A stretch of DNA of 64,000 nucleotides, from positions 2,218,001-2,282,000 of the forward strand of contig NZ_CP156081.1 of the NCBI RefSeq assembly GCF_039830135.1. The letters run 5' to 3'. This document shows positions 52,571 through 61,326 of the stretch, piece after piece. Under the pieces are notes generated by a model. The model saw only the letters and a list, made by a program, of their open reading frames with translations. It was not told where the DNA came from and searched no databases. The position numbers were made by a program, and so were the translations under genes. Every line of letters starts with the position of its first letter. Within the stretch, counting starts at the first letter, position 1. Source of the DNA: Defluviimonas sp. SAOS-178_SWC. GTDB taxonomy: Bacteria; Pseudomonadota; Alphaproteobacteria; Rhodobacterales; Rhodobacteraceae.

Positions 52571-54028
52571 ATGGACCGTTTCCAGCACTATATCGACGGA
52601 CGTTTCGAGGACGCGGCCGAGGGGTTCGACAGCCTCGATCCCGCCACCGGAACCGCTTGGGCGCGGATGCCTGCCGCTTCCGCCGATGACGTGTGCCGCG
52701 CGGTCGACGCTGCGGATCGCGCCTTTGCCGGCTGGGCTGGAACCACGGCGACGGCGCGCGGCAAGCTGCTCTACCGTCTGGCCGATCTGGTGGCCGAGGC
52801 CGCGCCGCGTCTGGCCGCGCTGGAAACCCGCGACACCGGCAAGATCATCCGTGAAACCACAGCCCAGATCGCCTATGTCGCGGAATACTATCGCTATTAC
52901 GCCGGCCTCGCCGACAAGATCGAGGGGGCGCATCTGCCCATCGACAAGCCCGACATGGAGGTCTGGCTCAGGCGTGAGCCGGTGGGCGTGGTGGCGGCGG
53001 TCGTGCCGTGGAACAGCCAGCTCTTCCTCTCGGCAGTCAAGCTCGGCCCGGCGCTGGCGGCGGGTTGCACGGTCGTGCTAAAGGCCAGCGAGGACGGGCC
53101 CGCGCCGCTTCTCGACTTCGCCCGGCTCGTGTATCAGGCGGGGTTCCCGCCAGGTGTCGTCAACATCCTGACCGGCGGGCCGGAGGCGGGCCACGCGCTC
53201 ACCACCCATCCGAAGATCGCCCATATCGCCTTCACCGGCGGGCCGGAGACGGCGCGTCACATCGTCCGCTCCTCGGCCGAGAATCTGGCGAAGGTCTCGC
53301 TGGAATTGGGCGGCAAGTCGCCCTTCATCGTCTTCGACGATGCCGACCTGGAGAGCGCCGCCAATGCGCAAGTCGCGGGGATCTTCGCCGCCACGGGGCA
53401 AAGCTGCGTCGCGGGATCGCGCCTTCTGGTCCAGCGCGGCGTGAAGGACGACTTTCTCGCACGGCTGAAGACCAAAGCCGAGGCGGTGACCATCGGCGCA
53501 CCGGGCGCGATGGAGACGGAGGTCGGCCCGCTTTGCACCGCGCGGCAGCGCGAGCGCATCGACCGGATCGTGGCCGAGTCGGTCGCGGCGGGCGCAAGGC
53601 TGGTCACGGGTGGCCGGGTGCCGGACGGCCCGGGGTTCTACTATCCGCCGACGATCCTCGATTGCTCCGACACGCCGAACGCGGCCTCGGTCACCGAAGA
53701 GTTGTTCGGGCCGGTTCTCTCGGTCGTCGCCTTCGAGACCGAGGAAGAGGCGCTGCGGCTGGCCAATGACACCGCCTATGGTCTCGCCTCGGGCGTCTTC
53801 ACCCGCAGCCTGACGCTTGCGCACCGGATGATCCGGGGCATCCGCGCCGGCGTCGTCTGGGTCAACACCTACCGCGCCGTATCGCCAATCGCGCCCTTCG
53901 GTGGCCACGGGCTTTCCGGCCACGGCCGTGAGGGCGGGCTTGCGGCCGCGCTCGACTACACCGCCGTAAAGACCGTCTGGCTGCGCACCTCGGACGATCC
54001 GATCCCGGATCCCTTCGTGATGCGCTGA
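52571..54028 (+). CDS. Aldehyde dehydrogenase family protein
   Basis: This 485 aa NAD(P)-dependent ALDH has VVPWNSQLFLSAVKLGPALA, LELGGKSPFIVFDD (catalytic Glu) and ATGQSCVAGSRLLV (nucleophile Cys). It is the last gene of the DUF1185 operon (9 bases from the monooxygenase) and would oxidise an aldehyde produced by it. The substrate class cannot be set. Confidence 0.88.
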   Translation: MDRFQHYIDGRFEDAAEGFDSLDPATGTAWARMPAASADDVCRAVDAADRAFAGWAGTTATARGKLLYRLADLVAEAAPRLAALETRDTGKIIRETTAQIAYVAEYYRYYAGLADKIEGAHLPIDKPDMEVWLRREPVGVVAAVVPWNSQLFLSAVKLGPALAAGCTVVLKASEDGPAPLLDFARLVYQAGFPPGVVNILTGGPEAGHALTTHPKIAHIAFTGGPETARHIVRSSAENLAKVSLELGGKSPFIVFDDADLESAANAQVAGIFAATGQSCVAGSRLLVQRGVKDDFLARLKTKAEAVTIGAPGAMETEVGPLCTARQRERIDRIVAESVAAGARLVTGGRVPDGPGFYYPPTILDCSDTPNAASVTEELFGPVLSVVAFETEEEALRLANDTAYGLASGVFTRSLTLAHRMIRGIRAGVVWVNTYRAVSPIAPFGGHGLSGHGREGGLAAALDYTAVKTVWLRTSDDPIPDPFVMR

Positions 54029-54141
54029 CTTCTGGCGTCGGCTCGAAATGAGAATTCGGGAGGACGCTGCGCTCCCGATGGCCATGTGGGGCAACGGCAG
54101 CGATACGCAGCGGCGGCAAAAGACATGCATGAGATGAATAA

Positions 54142-55629
54142 GTGGTCGAAGTCTGCCTGCAGCGGACGAGTGCTTCGGCGGGTGTCGAATTGAGATTGGC
54201 GAATCCAGAGCTTTTGGAAACCCGTGCCTTCTTGGGGGGTGAATGGTCCGCGCGCGCGAAGCGTATTGCCGTGCATGATCCCGCCAACGGAACTCTGCTG
54301 GCGGAGGTCGCAGATTGTTCGCGCGCGGATGCGGTCGCAGCCATCGCGATGGCGCAGGCGGCGCTACCCGGCTGGGCAGCGCTGACCGGAAAGGAACGCG
54401 CCGGGATTCTGCGGCGCTGGTACGACCTGGTCGTCGCACATGCCGACGACCTTGCCGCAATCCTGACCGCTGAGATGGGCAAACCGCTGGCCGAGGCGAA
54501 AGGCGAAGTGCTGTACGGCGCGTCCTACATCGAATGGTTCTCTGAAGAGGCGAAGCGCATCTATGGTGAAGTTATCCCCGCCCACCAACGCGACAAGCGG
54601 CTTCTGGTGATCCGCCAGCCGGTCGGCGTGGTGGCAGCGATCACGCCCTGGAATTTCCCCAATGCGATGATCGCCCGCAAGCTGGCCCCAGCGCTGGCCG
54701 CCGGCTGCACCATTATCGCCAAGCCGGCAGCCGAAACGCCCCTTTCGGCGCTGGCGCTGGCAGTCCTGGCCGAACGCGCGGGGTTTCCCAAGGGTGTGCT
54801 CTCGATCATGCCGTCGACCGATGCTATCGGGCTGGGGCTCGAGTTCTGCGAAAACCCCGTGGTCCGCAAGATCAGCTTTACCGGATCGACCAACGTGGGC
54901 CGCATCCTGATGCGGCAGGGCGCGGCGCAGATCAAGAAACTGTCTCTGGAACTTGGCGGCAACGCGCCTTTCATCGTCTTTGAGGACGCCGACCTCGACG
55001 CTGCGGTACAGGGATGTTTGGCATCGAAATTCCGCAATGCCGGACAGACCTGCGTCTGTACGAACAGGATTTATGCCCAGTCCGGCATCCATGACGCATT
55101 CGTCGCAAGACTAACTGAGGCGGTAGCCGCCCTGCGGGTCGGGCCGGGAGATGAAGATGGCAGCGAAATCGGCCCCCTCATATCGGCTTCAGCCCTCCGC
55201 AAGGTCGAGGCGCACATAACCGATGCGATGGACCGGGGTGCCAAAGTTGCGACCGGCGGTGCGCGGCTCGAAGGCACGTTCTTCCAACCGACGGTTCTGA
55301 CGGGCGTCACGCCCGCCATGGCGGTGGCCCGCGAGGAAACCTTCGGTCCGCTTGCCCCGGTCTTCCGATTCAGGACCGAAGCAGAGGTTGTCGCGGCCGC
55401 AAATGATACCGAGTTCGGACTCGCGTCATACGTCTTTACCAGCGATATTGGGCGGGTCTGGAGAATGATGGAGGCGCTCGAATACGGAATGGTTGGTGTC
55501 AACACCGGCCTGATCTCTACCGAGATCGCCCCTTTTGGCGGCATCAAGCAATCGGGCATCGGCCGAGAAGGCAGCCGCCACGGAATCGAGGACTACCTGG
55601 AACTGAAATACGCCTGCCTGAGTGTCTGA
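54142..55629 (+). CDS. Succinate-semialdehyde dehydrogenase-like ALDH (GabD type)
   Basis: This ~495 aa ALDH has ETRAFLGGEWSARAKRIAVH, QPVGVVAAITPWNFPNAMIA, LELGGNAPFIVFEDADLDAA (Glu) and NAGQTCVCTNRIYAQSGIHD (Cys), the pattern of GabD enzymes (semialdehyde oxidation). The frame opens with GTG at 54142; a TTG at 54190 (LRLANPELLETRAF) would give the usual family start, so the N-terminus is uncertain. It is 113 bases after the preceding ALDH. Confidence 0.82.
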   Translation: MVEVCLQRTSASAGVELRLANPELLETRAFLGGEWSARAKRIAVHDPANGTLLAEVADCSRADAVAAIAMAQAALPGWAALTGKERAGILRRWYDLVVAHADDLAAILTAEMGKPLAEAKGEVLYGASYIEWFSEEAKRIYGEVIPAHQRDKRLLVIRQPVGVVAAITPWNFPNAMIARKLAPALAAGCTIIAKPAAETPLSALALAVLAERAGFPKGVLSIMPSTDAIGLGLEFCENPVVRKISFTGSTNVGRILMRQGAAQIKKLSLELGGNAPFIVFEDADLDAAVQGCLASKFRNAGQTCVCTNRIYAQSGIHDAFVARLTEAVAALRVGPGDEDGSEIGPLISASALRKVEAHITDAMDRGAKVATGGARLEGTFFQPTVLTGVTPAMAVAREETFGPLAPVFRFRTEAEVVAAANDTEFGLASYVFTSDIGRVWRMMEALEYGMVGVNTGLISTEIAPFGGIKQSGIGREGSRHGIEDYLELKYACLSV

Positions 55630-55791
55630 AACGCGACTGTCACAGGTTCTTGAAGTTGATGTGCGTGACCAGAAGGGGCAACCGCCCATAGCCACGGATC
55701 AAATCAATTATTCAACTTCAACGAAACGAACCAAAATCGAAGTCGTCTAGATCATCAGCCGTTCGCAGTGGATCGCAGGTCACTGTCTGTT

Positions 55792-55803
55792 TTTCAATTG
55801 AAA
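55792..55803. promoter_or_regulatory. Palindrome TTTCAATTGAAA upstream of the HTH regulator
   Basis: A perfect 12-base palindrome lies 91 bases before the regulator start in an AT-rich stretch (about 55690-55810) that contrasts with the GC-rich surroundings. It is a candidate autoregulatory site; a chance AT-rich palindrome is possible. Confidence 0.35.
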
Positions 55804-55894
55804 GGCTTTGGTATCATGAACGTTCGGAGGCAGCGGCCTGCTTGATCAAAGGTCGTGCTTGGCAACCAAGCCTATTACTGTGACGTGGGATAAA

Positions 55895-56728
55895 ATGAAC
55901 CAGACCAACTTCCAGCGCAATCTGAGGCTTCTGACCAATTACTCCATATCGATCGCAGAGGTCTGCCGCCGGCTGCAGATCAATCGTCAACAGTTTCACC
56001 GTTACCTTAGTGGCGGTGCACGACCCTCACCTCGCAAGATGCTGAAGATTTGCGATCATTTCGGCGTCGACGAATCCGAGATCTTGATGGACCACGCCCA
56101 GTTCCGCGAGATCATCGCAATCCGACGCCACAGTGGCGCGGCGCTCGACCCGCTCGGCGAATTCATTATTGGCCTCAGCAAGGTCAACCCGCGCTCCACC
56201 CGGCAGCTCGAGCCCTATCTCGGCTTCTACTACAGCTATTTCCGTCCGGTCGAATTTCCCGACATGGTCCTTCGCTCTCTGGTCAGCGTCTTCACTCGCG
56301 CCGGCTTCGTTTACGTCAAGACGGTCGAGAACTATTCTGCGGTGAAGCGCCGGTCACGCCGGATCCTGAAGCACACTGGCGTCATGTACCACACTGGCGA
56401 ACGCCTCATTATCCATGAACGCGAGGCGATCGTCGGTCAGATGATGTGGACCACGATCCTGCTGCCTGCGCGACCGGACCAGGCCTCGGTCATGCCGGGC
56501 CTGACACTCGGCGTCAGTTCCGGCACCAAACGCGATGTGGCCTGCTACCGGGTGATCTGGGAGGCGCTCGACGATCCGGTCGACATCCGTGCCGCGCTTT
56601 CCGGCGCGGGCCTCTACGATCTGACGAGCCCGGTGATCCCGCGCGACATCCGGGCGGCCATCGCCAATGACGTCGCGCCGGCCGAGGGCGCCTTCGTCGC
56701 GCGCGACTGGATCAACGAGACGATGTGA
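55895..56728 (+). CDS. HTH (Cro/C1-type) transcriptional regulator
   Basis: The 277 aa protein has an N-terminal HTH (about 12-60; NYSISIAEVCRRLQINRQQF and HRYLSGGARPSPRKMLKICD) and a larger C-terminal region of unknown fold that may bind a ligand. The open frame starts at a TTG (55859), but the ATG at 55895 is the better start. Its 3' end overlaps the convergent amidase end by 17 bases. It probably controls the amidase-ABC genes, the ALDH genes, or both. Confidence 0.78.
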   Translation: MNQTNFQRNLRLLTNYSISIAEVCRRLQINRQQFHRYLSGGARPSPRKMLKICDHFGVDESEILMDHAQFREIIAIRRHSGAALDPLGEFIIGLSKVNPRSTRQLEPYLGFYYSYFRPVEFPDMVLRSLVSVFTRAGFVYVKTVENYSAVKRRSRRILKHTGVMYHTGERLIIHEREAIVGQMMWTTILLPARPDQASVMPGLTLGVSSGTKRDVACYRVIWEALDDPVDIRAALSGAGLYDLTSPVIPRDIRAAIANDVAPAEGAFVARDWINETM

Positions 56729-58136
56729 CCTGCGGCGGCGGGAATGGTCCGCGCAGATCCTCCGCCTGCGTGAGGGACGCCAGCAGCACCTCGTCGCAAC
56801 CCGACTTCGCGAAGACCAGGGCACCGACCGGGAGACCATCGTCCGTCAGGGCGACGGGCAGCGTCGCCGCCGGACAGCCTGTCAGGTTCCCCAGCATGTT
56901 GAAGGGGGCGTAGCTCGGCCAGTCGGGAACGACTGCGCGCCCGGCAATGGATCGGGGCGGCTGGCGCAGCGGGAAGGCGGGGCAGGCGGTGGCCGGTACG
57001 ATCAGAAGGTCGTGATCCGCCATGAACGTGGCGAAGACGCCGGCGAGCCGGCGCTGCGTTGCTCTCGCCATCTCGACCGCCTGCGAACCCGCTTTACGCC
57101 CCTGGTCGAGGATCGCGCGGCTTTCCGGCATCAGCAGATCGACGGACTCGCCCAGAAGACGGCCGCGGGCGCGGTATTCCTCGACCGCGCCCAAGAGATC
57201 GAGCACCGGGCCCGGATCGGGCAGTATGGGCGCGGCACGGCGAACCTCGTGACCGGCTTCGGCGAACAGGCGGGCCAGCGTCTCGGCGGGCGCCGCGCAT
57301 ACCGGATCGACCGGCAGCCCGGCAAGCGTCGGGGCCCAGGCGATGCGCAGGCGGCGGGGGGCCGGGCCGATCGCCACCGGCACCCCGGAATCGGGGTCGC
57401 GCGGATCGGCGCCCGCGCTGGCAGAGAACATCAGCGAGAGGTCGGGCATATTGCGCGCCATCGGGCCGACATCGGAGAACGGCCGCCAATCCCCCTGCCC
57501 CGGCCAGAGCGGAATGCGGCGGTGGCTGGGCTTCAGCCCGGTCAGCCCGCAGAAGGCGGCAGGCACGGTGATCGAGCCCGCCGTGTCGCTACCGGTGGCC
57601 AAGGGCACGAAGCCCGCCGCCAGGGCCGCCGCCGAGCCTCCGGAGGAACCGCCGGGCGTGCGCTCCGGATTCCAGGGGTTGCGGGTATCCGGCCCGAGCC
57701 CGTTGCGGGTTTCGCCAAGGAGCGTGAATTCGGGCGTGTTGGTCTTGCCCACGACGATGGCGCCTGCGGCACGGAGCCGGGCGACATGGACAGAATCCTC
57801 GGTGGCTATCCGACCGGAATAGACGCGCGATCCGCAGGCGAACGGCAGTCCCGCGACCGGCTCGGCATCCTTCACCGCGAGCGGCAGGCCGAGAAGCGGC
57901 GGCAGCGGCCCGCCCGCGCGGAGCCGCGCCTGGGCGGCCCCGGCCTCGGCCAGCGCCCGTTCGGGGCACGTGGCGGTGAAGGCGTTGAGCGCGCCGTCCA
58001 GCGAGTCGATCGCGGCGAGACTGTCGGCGACCAGTTCGGGGATCGAGATTTCGCGCTTGCCGATCATCTCCCTCAGCCGGTGGGCCGGGAGCGAGGCCAG
58101 CCGGATACCTGCGGGCACGGTCATTGTGCGGTTCAT
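56712..58136 (-). CDS. Amidase (amidase signature family)
   Basis: This 474 aa amidase has the Ser-cisSer-Lys triad: Lys in LAVKDAEPVAG, Ser in GGSSGGSAAALAAG and Ser in GSDTAGSITVPAAF. The family hydrolyses aryl or aliphatic amides, urea-like amides or glutamyl-tRNA. The open frame extends to 60179, but MNRTMTVPAGIRLASLPAHR starts the conserved part at 58136. Located after an ABC importer, it probably acts on the imported compound in the cytoplasm. Confidence 0.87.
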   Translation of the reverse strand: MNRTMTVPAGIRLASLPAHRLREMIGKREISIPELVADSLAAIDSLDGALNAFTATCPERALAEAGAAQARLRAGGPLPPLLGLPLAVKDAEPVAGLPFACGSRVYSGRIATEDSVHVARLRAAGAIVVGKTNTPEFTLLGETRNGLGPDTRNPWNPERTPGGSSGGSAAALAAGFVPLATGSDTAGSITVPAAFCGLTGLKPSHRRIPLWPGQGDWRPFSDVGPMARNMPDLSLMFSASAGADPRDPDSGVPVAIGPAPRRLRIAWAPTLAGLPVDPVCAAPAETLARLFAEAGHEVRRAAPILPDPGPVLDLLGAVEEYRARGRLLGESVDLLMPESRAILDQGRKAGSQAVEMARATQRRLAGVFATFMADHDLLIVPATACPAFPLRQPPRSIAGRAVVPDWPSYAPFNMLGNLTGCPAATLPVALTDDGLPVGALVFAKSGCDEVLLASLTQAEDLRGPFPPPQVTSSR

Positions 58137-58156
58137 TGCTCTTCCCTTCCGTCCGC

Positions 58157-60172
58157 TCAGACCTGCCCGAGGCGGCGGCGCAGGCGCGCGGCCCCATGGC
58201 TGATCAGCCGGTCGGCGGTGATCGACAGGAAAGAGATCCCAAGCCCGGCGATCAGCCCCTCGCCGACCCTGGCCTTGCTGACCGCGACGAGCGTCTCCTG
58301 CTCCAGCCCGCGGGTGCCGACCAGGGCGGTGATCACCAGCATGCCGAAGGCCATCAGGATCGTCTGGGAAAGACCGAGCATGATTTCCGGCAGCGCATAG
58401 GGGATTTGTACATGCAGGAGCCGCTGGAGCCGGGTGCAGCCCGCCATGTCGGCCGCCTCGATCAGCGATTTTGGCACCCGGGCGATACCGTCCATCGGGT
58501 AGCGGATTGCCGGCGGCAGCGCGAAGGCCACGATCGCCACCATCGCCGGAAAGTCGCCGAGGCCGAAGAGCATGACGACCGGGATCAGATAGACGAAGGT
58601 CGGCAGCGTCTGCAGCGTGTCGATGAAAAGCGCCGTGACCCGCCCGAGCCGGGCGCTCCGGGTGGCGATCACGCCCACCGGAAAACCGATGACCGTCGCG
58701 ACCACGACCGAAATCGCCACGAGATAGAGCGAGGTCATCGCCAGATCCCAATAGCCGCTGAGCGCGATGAAGCCCAGCATCGCGGCCGAAGCCAGAGCCA
58801 GCCCCGCGCCGCGCACCAGAGCGGCCAGCAGCGCGACGAAAAGGACGACGCCAAGCCAGGGAAGTCCGAGGAGCGCATCCTTCACCGGCCTGAACAGGTG
58901 GCGAACGAAGCCGTCGCTGATCGCTCCGATCGGACCGGCGAAGGTCACGTTCACCCAGGCGAAGAAGTCGTCCAGTAGCCGGCCGCTGGATCCGGTCAGC
59001 GCCGCCGGGAAGTCGCCCGATGCCGGCACGGCCTGCGCCGCGAGCCATCCCGCGAGGAGGACAGAGAGTGCCCCGTAAAGCAGCGGGTGACGGCGCCAGC
59101 CCGCCGTCGCGGCCGCGTGCGAGGGCCGACGCGACGCGATGGCGCGCGACAGCCGGTCGAGGACGATCGCCATCAGCGTGATGCCGAGCCCCGCCTCCAG
59201 CGCGCGCCCGAGCTGCATGGACTTCAAGCCCTGCAGCACGACGTTGCCAAGCCCGCCGGCACCGATCACGGATGCGATGATCACCGCCGAAAGCGACAGC
59301 ATGACCAGCTGGTTGAAACCGGTCAGCAACCCCTGGCGCGCCGCCGGCAACAGGACCAGCAGGAGCCGCTGGCGCGGGGAGCAGCCCGCCATGCTGGCCA
59401 GTTCGCTGACCGAGGGCGGCAACCGGCGCAGCGCCAGCGTGGTGTTGCGGGCCATCGGCGGCATGGCGTAGATCACCGTTGCGATCAGCGCCGCCACCGG
59501 GCCGAAGCCGAAGAACAGCAGGATTGGCACGAGGTAGGAAAAGACCGGCAGCGTCTGCATCACGTCGTAGACCGGGTTCACGACGGCGTCGAGGCGCGGC
59601 CAGCGATGGGCCGCGGCCCCCAGCAGGATGCCCGCCACCGCGCCGACGATCACCGCGATGGCAACCGAGGCCAGCGTGAGCATCGCCTCTTCCCACAGAT
59701 CGAGGACGAGAAAATAGGCGCAGGTCGCAAGCACCAACACCGCCGCGCGGCGCCCCGCCGCCCAGTAACCGAAGATCGCCAGCGCCGCGGTCAGCGCCCA
59801 CCAGGACAGGGCCGCGAGCCGCAACCCGCCGCCACCCGGCAGCGGTACCTCCAGCCCCTTGACCAGAACACCCTGCACCAGCGCCAGCGGCACCTCGACA
59901 GCGGCGGCCAGCCCGCGGGTGATCTCCTTCACCTCGAAGGGTCCGATCTCGGCGCGCCGCGACAGCCAGGTGAGGAATCGGTTGATCGGCCCAGCGAGGT
60001 CGGGCAGCCATTCGGCAGGAGGCCGGGCGGCCCAAGCGGGCAACGTCTCGCGGAGCGCGGGCACGAGGCTCAGGGCCGCGGTCAGGCCAAGACCGATGAG
60101 CAGGATCCGGCCCGGCGGCAGCGTCGATCCGGTGGACTGTTGCGACTTCTGGTGCACGGCCGCGACCATCAC
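58157..60172 (-). CDS. Glycine betaine-type ABC transporter permease, duplicated in one chain
   Basis: The 671 aa protein contains two ProW-like permease halves. Each has a helical core and an EAA-like loop: PPSVSELASMAGCSPRQRLL in the first (about 260-330) and VPKSLIEAADMAGCTRLQRL in the second (about 570-630). Usual ProW proteins are about 350 aa and work as homodimers; this fused form makes the heterodimer from one gene. Its start overlaps the ATPase stop by 4 bases. Confidence 0.85.
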   Translation of the reverse strand: MMVAAVHQKSQQSTGSTLPPGRILLIGLGLTAALSLVPALRETLPAWAARPPAEWLPDLAGPINRFLTWLSRRAEIGPFEVKEITRGLAAAVEVPLALVQGVLVKGLEVPLPGGGGLRLAALSWWALTAALAIFGYWAAGRRAAVLVLATCAYFLVLDLWEEAMLTLASVAIAVIVGAVAGILLGAAAHRWPRLDAVVNPVYDVMQTLPVFSYLVPILLFFGFGPVAALIATVIYAMPPMARNTTLALRRLPPSVSELASMAGCSPRQRLLLVLLPAARQGLLTGFNQLVMLSLSAVIIASVIGAGGLGNVVLQGLKSMQLGRALEAGLGITLMAIVLDRLSRAIASRRPSHAAATAGWRRHPLLYGALSVLLAGWLAAQAVPASGDFPAALTGSSGRLLDDFFAWVNVTFAGPIGAISDGFVRHLFRPVKDALLGLPWLGVVLFVALLAALVRGAGLALASAAMLGFIALSGYWDLAMTSLYLVAISVVVATVIGFPVGVIATRSARLGRVTALFIDTLQTLPTFVYLIPVVMLFGLGDFPAMVAIVAFALPPAIRYPMDGIARVPKSLIEAADMAGCTRLQRLLHVQIPYALPEIMLGLSQTILMAFGMLVITALVGTRGLEQETLVAVSKARVGEGLIAGLGISFLSITADRLISHGAARLRRRLGQV

Positions 60173-61197
60173 GCCGCACCGTCCGCGAAGATCGTCGAGA
60201 TCACCCGCTGCCGGTCGATCGCGCCGATGATCGCGCCCCGCCCGTCCGTGACCGGCACCGGCTGATCGGAGGCCAGCACCCGCGGCGCGATGTCGGCGAC
60301 CAGCGCCGAGGCGGGGACCGGCGCGCCGGTTGCCAGTTCGGTGGCCGGTCCAACCAGCGATCCCGCCCGCATGACCCGATGGCGCGGAATCTTGCGGGTG
60401 AATTCGGCGACATAGGCGTCGGCGGGGTTGAGGATCAGCCCCTCGGGCGTGTCGACCTGCACGATGCGGCCATCATGCATGATCGCGATGCGGTCGGCGA
60501 TGCGGATCGCCTCCTCGAAATCGTGGGTGATGAAGACGATGGTCTTGTGCAGCGTCCCCTGCAGGCGCAGGAACTCGTCCTGCATCTCGTGCCGGATCAG
60601 GGGGTCGAGCGCCGAAAACGGCTCATCGAGGAACCAGACCTCGGGATCGGTGGTCAGGCTACGGGCGATGCCGACCCGCTGCTGCTGGCCGCCCGAAAGC
60701 TCGTGCGGAAACCGGTCCTCGCGACCCTTGAGCCCGACGAGTTCGGCCAGTTCGCGTGCCCGCGCCAGCCTTGCGTCGCGGCGCATGCCCTGCACGCGGA
60801 GCGGAAAGGCGATATTGTCGAGCACAGTCAGATGCGGCAGCAGCGCGAAATCCTGGAACACCATGCTGATCCGCCGCCGCCGGATCTCGATCAGACGCTG
60901 GGGATCGACGCCGCGCAGGTTGTCCTCGCCGATGAAGAGATCGCCGCGCGTCGTGTCCACGAGCCCGGTCATGCACCGCACCAGCGTCGACTTGCCCGAG
61001 CCCGACAGGCCCATGATGACAAAAATCTCGCCCTTGCGGATGTCGAGCGTAGCATCGCGCACCGCTGGGATCAGCCCGTGGGCTTGAAGATAGGTATCGT
61101 CGAGCGTATCGGCGGGCAACCTCCCGGCTGCTTCGGCACCGGGGCCGTAGAGCTTCCAGACGTTGCGGCAGCGGATGATCGAAGAAGTGTCGGGCAT
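60169..61197 (-). CDS. ProV-type ABC transporter ATP-binding protein with CBS region
   Basis: This 342 aa ATPase has Walker A GLSGSGKST, Q-loop FQDFALLPH, signature LSGGQQQRVGIA, Walker B VWFLDEPFSALD and FITHDFEEAI. The C-terminal ~80 residues, with VPVTDGRGAIIGAIDRQRVI, are a single CBS-like unit rather than the full pair found in ProV. It belongs to the quaternary amine uptake (OpuA/ProU/ChoV) group. Confidence 0.87.
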   Translation of the reverse strand: MPDTSSIIRCRNVWKLYGPGAEAAGRLPADTLDDTYLQAHGLIPAVRDATLDIRKGEIFVIMGLSGSGKSTLVRCMTGLVDTTRGDLFIGEDNLRGVDPQRLIEIRRRRISMVFQDFALLPHLTVLDNIAFPLRVQGMRRDARLARARELAELVGLKGREDRFPHELSGGQQQRVGIARSLTTDPEVWFLDEPFSALDPLIRHEMQDEFLRLQGTLHKTIVFITHDFEEAIRIADRIAIMHDGRIVQVDTPEGLILNPADAYVAEFTRKIPRHRVMRAGSLVGPATELATGAPVPASALVADIAPRVLASDQPVPVTDGRGAIIGAIDRQRVISTIFADGAA

Positions 61198-61326
61198 GGC
61201 AGCGCCTCGGTTCTCTGGCTTGGTTACGGGTCCCGCGCGCGCATGGGCGGGGCGGATCGTTCTACGGTGAGACGGACGCCGGGCAAGACCTGCCCGGCGC
61301 CCAGAGTCGTGGTTTCCGGATGACCT

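Noticed and set aside
48049..54028. A complete Rut uracil pathway
   Set aside because: RutB, RutC and RutE equivalents are not present next to the LLM and reductase genes.
56712..60179. 1155-codon minus-strand frame
   Set aside because: Only its last 474 codons are the amidase; the rest is a shadow frame of the permease gene.
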